Part shown: positions 11,092-22,186 of the stretch, one piece after another | Layout of the letters: every line of letters begins with the position of its first letter | Position numbering within the stretch: the stretch's first letter is position 1 | NCBI RefSeq assembly: GCF_905147365.1 | Contig: NC_056408.1 | Coordinates: 1,240,001-1,304,000 of the forward strand | DNA length: 64,000 bases | Source: Aricia agestis | Taxonomy: Eukaryota > Arthropoda > Insecta > Lepidoptera > Lycaenidae | Direction of reading: 5' to 3' | Program-made: the position numbers and the translations under genes | The notes under the pieces: model-generated | Seen by the model: only the letters and a program-made list of their open reading frames with translations | Database searches by the model: none | Told to the model about the DNA's origin: nothing

Positions 11092-13599
11092 ACCGTATCA
11101 GTTCATTATTGAAGTGAAAACTTCTTTAGCGGCGTTGAGCACTTTTGTGGGTGGGTAAAAACTGTGAAACTCGCGTCAGATTCTCGTGCTGATCGAAAAA
11201 CCGTAAGACGGTTGGAGAGTAGTAAGTTGTAAGATCGAAATCGATTAATCCAACAATCGATTGGTTTTTTTTTCGATTGTCGATATTTTTTAATGCATTG
11301 TAAGGGTTTCGATCTACGTTTCGATTAAATAAAAAAATCGATTTTCATAAAAAATGTGTTAAAAAAATAATACACAACGTTAATAATCAAGTTTTCACTT
11401 CTGCCGGCAATCCCGGAGCAACCCGTCTTTTTTATTATTTTTGGGCATCACATTACCGAAGCTTTAATTGTGTACAAGGCAATTTTTTTCTAGGGCTGAA
11501 GGCTCCCAAACCTAGACTGAGGGGCCACGACTTTGTAGTTACTTTAAATCTTTTATGCTACATCAAATTCATTTTAGAAGCGCGTAATAATATCTCGGAC
11601 GCCATGGGAGTCAATCGCAAACCTGTTTTTCTACGGTATATTACGGTTCAACGACCGCTGCCGGCGCTGATATCAAATTAGCATTCGCGTTGAAACATCA
11701 CCCGCGGAGAATATTTAAGTAGCTCTTATTTTGGATATCTTAACACAGTACTTGTACAAAACAGTAAATCCTGTACGTGCGCTTGGAAATTACTATAAAA
11801 GTGATTTCTTTGCGATTAAGTACCGTATAATATACTATATATATTATATAGTCTGGGACCTGGGTACTTCAAAAGTATGACCTGAATGTAAAAGTATATT
11901 TCATCATAGAAGACATAAGAAATGATTTTTAAATTCAGTTCCTCCTTCTGCATTAACCAGGTGTAGAAAACTGTTAAAGTATAAATAATAATAGAAGAGA
12001 TAAAATCGTTGTAATTTTGTTTACTTAAATATTTTATTGTTAAAACCTGTTTTAAAAAAATATCTTATTATTTAAAGTGATTTCTGTGACATAATTAATT
12101 AAAAAGCAATAAATTTACATAATATTTTATTATCTTTGTCTTCAATAAAGTAATTACAGATAGGCTTTAAAAAAATAACCATGCATATGTAAGACCATAA
12201 TACAATAACATACCTTAGAACACCGTGTGTTTGAGGCCTTATGACAACTTGTGAGAACATTTCGTGGTCGGCTGGACGAAAGGACGCAACTCAAACACTC
12301 GATACACTTAGATTTGTCCAGCCCATTATGTTGCATTGCCAATTTTCAAATGCCGAAGTCGTCGCAGTCGTAAAGGCAATTTTGAGACAAAAAGTGACAT
12401 CAATTTCATATAAAATCACGTACTTTTATACGTACAATACTAATAAAAAAGCTTTTGAGCATAGACAACGTTTCTACTATGCTATATTGATACTGTCACT
12501 AGAAATAAAAACCTGTTTTTCGTCTCACAGCATACGAACAAGACGACTTTCGTTAGCATTGCGACTCATCATTTTATACGCACTGGTGCACCAACCATTC
12601 CTACGGAATAAGCCTGTTTTATCAATACTAACTGACAAAGTTTTACTTCATACTATAAACATAAAAAATGGCTAGATCGTCTGCAGAAGCTATAAAACCT
12701 TAGTATCCCAAATTAGTTTGAACATTTACAACATGGTTATGGTACTAGCGTATGTTCTGTGGAATTGGTCTTTTAATTTTTAAATTGTCTATGATTTTTA
12801 GAGAGGCCGTGGCTTGCAGCCGCGCCGAGTCGTTACAATATGCATTACTCAATAATTATTAATGTTTTAATGTGATTATATTGTTGACAAATAAACTAAC
12901 GATTAATCGATCAAACGAGAAAATTACGCCAAATTAAATCGTTAGCAGTTTATGGATGACACATATCCGACAAGATCTTTATAAAATCAAAAATTTTAAC
13001 ACTAAGTATAATAACATGGACTAAATGAACGATAAAAGCTCTAATAAAAACATGTCACCACGTCCAAGGCACATAATATCAGTAAAGAAAAAATGATCAT
13101 TAAAAAAGCTATTTCACTTAGAAAAAACAAGGTACAAGCTATCGCGGAACTCTTTAAGCTACTGTGTGCTTATCGTAAACTTTTATTGCTTTATTTCAAA
13201 TCATACAAAACATCAGCTAGGAGTCTGGCCAGTTTAAATATTTTTTATTAACTAAATAAATATAATATTATCTACTAAATTGAAACAAAAATGTATCCTC
13301 ATAAATAAAATACAAGTCGGGCGGTACTATGGGCGTAGAGAAGCAATACTTCCAAAAAGACTAACTAGCCATACAATCAGTCATTTAGTCAGTTCGGAAG
13401 CGAACATTAATTTTGCACCAATAGAACACGGATAGCTATCTGACTCACTAATCAGAACTACTTTGCATCTAGAAAACATTTAATAAATTCGTAATCTCCA
13501 TCAGTAAAACGCCCATTTCATCTCTACTAACCGAGAAAGAAAGAGTAGTGAAATGAGTAATTTTATTGACCGACATTACAAATCAAAGTATAACTAGTA
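11092..13599. other. intergenic between GST and Rab11
   Basis: AT-rich DNA. A 144-codon open frame at 12241-12675 has no recognisable domain, biased composition or splice context, so I do not call it. TTTATT at 13182-13187 would be an AATAAA on the minus strand and could end a long Rab11 3' UTR. Confidence 0.4.
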
Positions 13600-13784
13600 A
13601 ATGTCCATCAAGAGACATGGTACTATCAGAGAAATTTATAGGCATATGACGGGCCTATTTCGGTCGGGTCACGTCAAACTCGGCCAGACAAGGCAAAATT
13701 GTCATTGTATCACTTCCGCCAACTGCCTATAAATTTCTTTGAAAGTAGCATCATTGCTTTAGCAATAAGGTCCTTGATGGATAT
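13600..13784. mobile_element. foldback MITE downstream of Rab11
   Basis: AATGTCCATCAAGAGACATG and GAAATTTATAGGCA at the left are inverted, with mismatches, as TGCCTATAAATTTC and CCTTGATGGATATT at the right. Confidence 0.65.
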
Positions 13785-13942
13785 TGTGAGTTGTATATTC
13801 TCTACGCCTAATGTATCCGTCCCGACAGCTAAGTGAAATGACACTTAATATATTTCCGAGTGTAAACATCAGTAATTACACGAAGCTATCTACATGAGCC
13901 ACTCTGCCGCGCCGCTGTAATACTGGGCTGACGTACACAGAG

Positions 13943-14000
13943 AATCGGTTATAACGACATTGACGTTATATGGATCCAGCCGATCGTTATAACCGATAGT
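13943..14000. repeat. short inverted repeat
   Basis: ATCGGTTATAACGA is inverted as TCGTTATAACCGAT about 40 bp later. A third, partial copy (TCGTTATAAACGG) lies near 14059. Confidence 0.65.
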
Positions 14001-14586
14001 AAAGCTATCTCATGGCAGGCTCTAAATGACGTAGTAACCGGTTAGTCGAAAAAGGTGTCGTTATAAACGGTTTTCCCGTGTTTTGACGGCGGCGCGGCCA
14101 GTACCGCTGTGAGGGAATGATTCATCTTGTATAGTTCACATCTCACACGCCAACATAAACTGGACATCTGAAACAGGAGAGAAAATCATGTAAGTATATT
14201 AGTTGCAGTAGCAGTATAAAGTTATTTTTTGGCAAATAACCAAAATCGATCGAAAAAAAATAAACGCAACGACAATCGCAGCCCTTCGTCGCTTCTGCGA
14301 TAATTTGCAGTGGCACGACTCGTTTTCTATCGGTAAAATAAGAAAATAAGAAGTATGGAATCGTATGCAGAAAGCTTTAAATTGGCATCGTTATGTCTCT
14401 GCAGAGCAGCGATATTTGATGGGCACGTCGTACGCGCGTTCGTACGTACGTGCGTTCTTGCGTGTATCTTTGAGCGTGCGTAAATGTTTGTATGTGAGTA
14501 CTGACGGTGTGTATTGTCACTACAAGCAGCACTGGTTCCCCACAGCCTCGGTGAGTGCAACGTGCATGTGTACGTACCGGGTGTCA
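14001..14586. other. probable Rab11 3' UTR / flank
   Basis: Downstream of the Rab11 stop on the minus strand. No other coding exon found; the overlapping plus-strand frames are shadows of the terminal exon. Confidence 0.4.
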
Positions 14587-17500
14587 CTACTGGCAGCACT
14601 GCTTGCGCACGGCGTCGGGGGCGTGGCGCACGTCGTGCGGCTCGGCGTCCGGCCGGATCACGTCGCCCTCGGGCGGGTCGCGCATCTGCTTCTGCGACAC
14701 GATCCTATAGATCTCTGTAACGTGAGAGCATAATGTTAAGAGAGAGACATTTGAGATTTTTTGTAGTAAAAATGTACAACAGCTCTACTTTTGCGTAGTA
14801 ACGTACATTATAAAAAAAATAAGACATTATCAGAGGCCAGATTTGGCTGTAAATAGGCTCGCGAAAATTTCATTATCATCATTACACATTGTCATGCAAC
14901 ACATACGATAAATGCAGCAAAACGTCATAACAATTATAGAGAATTGTAGCATAATATTATATTAGGAAATTAAAACTGTATTTACCAGTTAAAATGTTCT
15001 GGAATGCCGGTTCTACATTTGTAGAGTCGAGAGCGGACGTCTCAATAAAACTAAGTCCATTCCTTTCCGCAAACGCCTTCGCCTCTTCTGTGGGGATAGA
15101 TCTGTAAACAGCAAATGGCACATTTAATTTAAGACAGTAATTATTATGTCCATGAAAAATAAAAACGTAAACCATAAAAAGAACTCGCAAACGCATGTTT
15201 GTTTGACATGGACTGGAAAAGCAATTTAATATTTTTCGGGCAAGAAAAATTAAAAGAAAGAAATATAGATGTGTTGGCGTTGGTCAATGCCTAGCGCGAC
15301 ATGCGAGTCGAATCGCGAATTGAATCAGGGCTCCAGATTCTTGTCGCGGTTGTGTATTCCAAATACGGGGAGTCACACATACCCCAATGGCCCTCTCTAG
15401 ACTGCGATGCGTAAACGCATTTCGCAACGGAAAAAAGGGCTCTGGTTTCTCACCTGAGATGTCTCAGATCGCTCTTGTTGCCCACGAGCATGATGAGTAT
15501 GTTCTGGTCGGCGTGGTCGCGGAGCTCGCGCAGCCACCGCTCCACGTTCTCGTAGCTGAGGTGTTTGGCGATGTCGTACACGAGCAGCGCGCCGACCGCG
15601 CCGCGGTAGTACGCCGACGTAATCGCGCGGTACCGCTCCTGGCCGGCCGTGTCCCAGATCTGGGCCTTTATGGTCTTGCCGTCCACCTGGAACGAGATAA
15701 GTAAAGTGAGAATGTGAGTTTTACGCGTAAAGGTACGCGTCCACCGGATCGGAATCGGAGCGTACGCAGCGGACGGATTTGTTGCTTTGTATTGATTTCA
15801 ATGGTACTGCGTGCACTGGAACGTCATTTCAGGCACCTGATAAATTATTATAAATGACGACACTCCGTCCACACCGTACGCTCCGATTCCGACCCGGTGG
15901 ACGCGCAGATTTAGACGGGAAGTCAGTGATTAGCGCATTATGTATTACACCACCAAAGACATTTCTGTCTGCGGAAGAATAGAAAGAGAGGGATTGGTAA
16001 AGAAAATCAGCCGGTATTTATATTTTCTTCTGTGGCCAGACTCTCCTCTTACAATCTAGGTCTGTTGACCAAGGATTGTAAGAGGTCACCACTATAAACC
16101 AGCTAACATCTAGTGTGATTAAGGCAACCAAATATAACGTTTAATAAATTCGTCTACAGTCTAGGACTCAAGACTCTGAGTTCGGCCGTTTTACATTTCC
16201 TAGACTTTATAATCGATTTCATTGCAACAGCATTACATACTATACAAAGATTATTAAAAGCATAGTTTAGTTTTCGTATTGATTTTTGAAACCTACGAGC
16301 TACGTGTTTTTTTTTTGTTTTTCAATAAAACAACAAAATATTTTGTACGGCAATTAAAAAATAATGTATCCTACATAATAATATAATACTTAGTCTATAT
16401 TTTTAAGTTTTCCACAATAAACAATACTCTTCTGTTGGTTCTTTATGTTGTTTCAATCTCCTAATCGTTTCCTACCGTCTCTCACCACAAAAGTATTCAA
16501 AATATATGTTATACATTTGATAAGGGCTCACAAGGACGCATGTAAACACAATGTATTATTGTAAGCATACTGTAATATCATTATCGTCAAGTATATTTCG
16601 GGTACAACGATACTCGTGACGTGCGGCGCCGCCCCCATGCGGGTGTAACACGTCCAATTAATATACACTTCAAGTAAGTTATTGTTTTTTTATTAGAGAA
16701 AAGGTCAATTGTCGAATTAAAAGTTGATTGTGCTACTTCGCATTTATTAGAAAACTAGCTGTTGCCCGCGACTTCGTCCGAGTCAACATAGTATAATAAC
16801 AAAGATGGATAGTCCGCTAACAAATATGAAAAAAGTAAAATATAACCTCCTCCCCCGGAAAAAGTCCCGGCTAAATAGCTCCAGTCGTTTCAGAGATTAG
16901 CCGGAACAAAAATGTTGTTTTGGTGTATGTAGCATATATAGATTAATATGCATGTAGTAAAAAACAGTTCTTTCTATATTACAAACAGACACTTCAATTT
17001 TATTTATATGTATGTATAGATATCACGTAAATTTTTTAATACAAATTTTAGTACTATATTTTGTAGTACAAGTATTCTAGGATACAAGTTACACGCACGA
17101 CGCAACTTTACAGGTCTTTAAATTAATGTGTCACAAAAAAAATGTACAAATAATATTAGTTATTTATGGTAGTAGCTTGGTTATTACTCGACTAAAATGA
17201 AACTTGAATAGAATGGAAAACATCATCTATACTAATATTATAAATGCGAAAGTATCTCTGTCTGTCTGTCTCGCTTTCACGCCAAAACTACTGAACCAAT
17301 TGTAATGAAATTTTGTACACAGTCTAAAGCCTGAGAAAGGACATAGGCTACTTTTTAACTGGAAAAGGGGGTTGTAAGGGGGTGGTTCTGCCTAAATTTG
17401 TTCAAATTAAGTTAGTTCCAAAAAATCATAATAGATGCCACTATGCGTCTCCTACATCGCACAAGCGCTAACTCAAACGTGTTTCTATAAGAGGTGGTAA

Positions 17501-20500
17501 GGATATTGAAGGAACTTCTCACGTTTTCTTTTTAAGTTTTAAAAATATTTTTGAAGTTTAATATAGGTCAAACTGAAAACAAACTTGAGACTTTACGACC
17601 AATAACAATTTTTTTAGAGTTACTAACTTCGCCAAAAAACGCAACAAATAACATCTGACAATAAGTGCACCTGTCTCCGGCGCGCGAGGCGCATTACCTT
17701 AACCTTGGAACAGGGCAATATCTTTAAGGCTTTTGACCTTGCCCTTTTACTGCGCTTGAGATTGATAAAAAAATTGATGAGCTACGTCTTTTAAATTATA
17801 AAAACGAAAGATGGTAGCTTACTTCAAAGATAACAATCTTCAATATCTATCTTTATAATCTACTAGCTGTCCCGGCAAACGTTGTTTTACCATAAAATTA
17901 TTTTCCCTGTTTTCCTGATTTTCTCTTGAAGATTTTTCTGATTTTTTTTTCTATAGACCTTACGGACCACCTTTCCAACGAATGCAGTGGAAATCGGTTC
18001 GTACGTCCTGGAGATATAGGCTATAGCGTCAGGAAGGAAAACCCGACTTATTTTTATATATTAAACAGTTCATAGACTCCGCAAACTTTAAAGGCCCAGC
18101 AACGCACCTGCAGCTCTTCTAATGTTGCGACTTGCGAGTGTCCATTGGCGAGTTGTTAGTGGCTTTCCATCAGGTGACCCGTTTGATTGTTTGCCCCCTT
18201 ATTTGATAAAAAACAAGAAAAGATTTACTCAATTATCCATGACTAGAAAATAAAGCAACGAATTTGACATTGGTCATGAATATTAATAAGGTCAACGACA
18301 TCACCATGATTGTCGCAACATACTCAGTAGCGAAGGCGGAGGAGATATGGTAGCGCCGAATATCCTTGAACAGGAATTATGTCAACGCGGGCTCTTGTCC
18401 TATGATATTCCTTCTATCGTCTACCCATTTAGTATGTTAGGCTCACTAACGTATACGTTACGTACGTCTATACTCAAAAAAGTATAGACAACAAGCAAGT
18501 TAAACTTGTTACTGCACAGTCCATTACAGCAAAAACTAAAAAGCCAATGTCTGAATGCTATTGGCCTAGTGACTGCTTTGATTTGTGCACAAATTCAGCA
18601 GGTCTGATCACTGATGTGAGGCCTATGACTACAAGTGACAGCAAAGACAAATTGATCAATTAGCTAATATCCATACTAATATTATAAATGCGTAAGTGAC
18701 GTTTCTGTCTGTCTGTTACTTCTTCACGCTAAAACTGCTGAACAGATTCTGATGAAATTTGTTATACAGTTATTTTGAGTCCCGGGCAAGGACATAGGAT
18801 ACTTTCATCCCGGAAAAATGTACGATTCCCGCACGAATCACAATAAACCTGCGTATCGGAGTTACGGGTTTCATTTAGGGCCCGTTTCACCACTTCCTTA
18901 TAAGTGACAAATAGGCTATCCACCAATTAACTTGACAGATCAAGTTCTCTCTGTCAAAAAAGTTGTGAATAGCCTATTCGGCACTTTATCAGGAAGTGGT
19001 GAAACAGGCTCTTAGTATTGTAAGAGACTGTGGCTGAGTTTCATTTGCCCAGCTGTTAGGATTAAGCGAACCCCAGGAGGTCATGTCGCACAGCTGGAGA
19101 CACTGACTTGTAGTAACCCGTCAGGAAGACACGGAAGTAAGAACAGTTAAATTCCGTGATACGTCATCGGCGTATCCGGGTCCGCGATCTTACTTACAGC
19201 TATCGTCACCATGCCACTACTATTATGACATCAGTCATCACCATTGCATAGTGAACAGTACAATTACCTATTGTGATTTGTGGTTAAAGCAGTAAAAAGC
19301 ATATTTTATCAAAGTTTGATAGCAAATATTTGCGTCATTCTTGTTTTTCAGTCGCGGAAAGTTTGCAGAGTGTAAATGCAAATCTTTTACATTCATCAAT
19401 CAAAATAATATATACCATTTTAGCCATTTTGACTATAAAGCACTAATGCCTCATTGCAAACAACGCGAAAATAATGTAATACGAAACATCAAAGGAGATT
19501 TCGAAATTATTTAAAAAATAAAACTTGTATCTGGAATCCGGATACAGGGCATTGATTTAACTTTAACCCTACAGCTAGCCTTTTGAAAGCCCATTTCCGT
19601 GTTATGTACGTTTGAATGTCGTAAAAACATAAGCACCTAGTTTCATTGGTCAGGCTGGGACTAAATCAGGTCAGGCATTCGTTTAGCATATTTAGACCAG
19701 ACATCATAATCATCAAAAGTGGTGCTTTTGATATAATCTATGTCTGTAAAAGAAAAACTTAAAGTAAACTACCATGAATATTAAGTTTATCATCCACATT
19801 TTCGTACCTACTAATGTTACAAACGAAAAAGTATTTTGGCCTCTCTTAATACTTAAACCTCTAATGCAGGGGTTCCCAAACTTATGTTGTCTACTGACCA
19901 CTTTTAGGATAAATATGTTTCAGCGCCTCATTGTTTCACCTACTTTCTTTTCCTTTTTAAAATTTGAACCCGGAGTCCCAGATTTTTATAAATAAATACA
20001 CAATACTAAATTAGTTGTTTTCAAACCAGATTTAGGATTACTTAATTTGCATTCCCGAAGTTTCTCTAATCTCGGAATTACAAGATTTTTGTTTAACAAA
20101 ATATTACTTATATTATAGAGGTGGAATATATAGTGAGGAAATAAATTTATTTCATTTTAAATTAATCAAGGAATTTAAAAGGAAAACTATCACGGCTAAG
20201 AAGACTTCATAAGTTTTTGAGTAATAGTCGATCAACTAAAAAAATGTATTCGGCGAAGTATAAAGACTTAAGGTTTTTGAAAACCGGCCAAGTGCTTGTT
20301 CATTTAGGGTCCCCGCAGATATACAATTTCAAGTTGACCAACTAAATCGTATAGTATGTCTGTCAGCTATGGCGGCTTATGAGAGCAGTACAACTTCTAG
20401 TTGGATGCAATGTGCGAGCTCTCATAAGCCGCCATAGCTAACAGTATACTATACGATTTAGTCGGCCAACTTGAAATTGTATATCTGCGGGGATAAAGGA

Positions 20501-22118
20501 ACACGCACTTGGCCGGTTTTCAAAAACCTTCAGCGCCCACAACTGCCCACAAGGGAGCTTTATCGTACGCTTTGGAAAAGGCTGTGGTGTAATGGTATGA
20601 ATATAGTTATGAGTCCAAAATAATCGGCCAAGTGCGAGTCGGACTCGCGCATGAAGTGTTCTGTACCATTATAGAGAAAAATTAGGGCAAAATTTGTGTT
20701 TTTGTAAAGGAGCCCCTCTAAATTTTATATAAGTATTATTATTAACTATTAATATTAACATAAAACTAAGATTGTGTGAAAAATTCAATTACCTACCTGT
20801 ATAGCATCAACGGATAAAGACAATCTGTTAAAATTTCAACTCTTTAGCTATTACCGTTCTTCAGTTACAGCCTGGTCACTGGTGACATACAGACGGACAG
20901 ACAACGAAGTCTTAGTAATAGGGTCCCGTTTTTACCCTTTGGGTACGGAACCCTAAAAAGACACGCAATAGTTACCATAGAAAGATGTTCCGCAGCCTGC
21001 ATGATAAGCCAGTGCAATAATGTTGCGAGCACAATTCTATGTTTGACTCCATTCTAAAAATATGATAGCGTAGCTATGACTTTGAATTCAAGTACATTGT
21101 TTCTATTAATAGAAACAGAAATTTCTTCAATGTGTTGCGCTATACTTGATCTGTTACGATATATTTTAATCAATTACAATTGACTTAAAATTAATTTAAT
21201 CAATACTGGGTTGCATGTTAACAAACTATATTGTATATTTTATGCATGGTTGTTAATAGTGATGTAACGAATGTTGGATTTTTCACATTCGCGAACGCGA
21301 ATGCGATTGCGAATTTATTTATCTACAACATTCGCGAAAGCGAATGCGAATATTTTAAAATTTCAAAAAAAGCGCGCGTAAAATGTTCGACAGGTTTGAC
21401 GTTTCGTGTCGGCCATCTTTAAATTGAATATAGCCGAACCGATATTACTTATAGTCTGTCAAGAAAGTGAAGAAATTAAAAAGTGGCAACATCGTAGTGT
21501 CACCCCTTTTTTCTTAGATTGATTTGAAAGGGAAGACACTACGATGTTGCCACTTTTTAATTTCTTCACTTTCTTGACAGACTATAATTGAATGAATTTA
21601 GTCACAGAAAGTTCATTCTAAAAGTTTTATTTTGTTTTGAGGTTAGTTTTATGTTTTATGTTTCAAGTAATTGTTTAGTTTTTTAGTAAATAGAAATTGT
21701 AAACTTTATTTAAAAATGATAGTAAAGTAATAATATACTACTAAATGAATGCAAACCTTACATAGTATACCAACAAGGCTGATTAATGTTAGATTTGATA
21801 AGATCTCTGAAGTTATTTTTTCATAAATGACTAATGAGGCTTTAATTAAGAATGTAGAAGTATGATTTAATAAAAAAATCTAAGTGTTATCTATTGTATT
21901 ATTATATTATTTCAAATGCATGCATATAATAATTTCCTTTTTGATTATTAAAACATTCGCTAAATATTCGCATAATTTTTGCGAATGCGAATATTGAAAA
22001 ATACGCGGATATTCGCGAATGCGAATATCCGTTACATCACTAGTTGTTAACATTGCCAACACCTAGTGATGTAACGGACGGACAAAACAGTCTAATTTAT
22101 CTTATATCTTTAAACGAG

Positions 22119-22186
<68 letters not shown>

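Noticed and set aside
12241..12675. 144-codon plus-strand open frame between GST and Rab11
   Set aside because: No domain, no splice or promoter context, and composition like the surrounding DNA. It overlaps a minus-strand frame of similar quality.
14365..14733. Plus-strand frames over 14365-14733
   Set aside because: Antisense to the terminal Rab11 exon.
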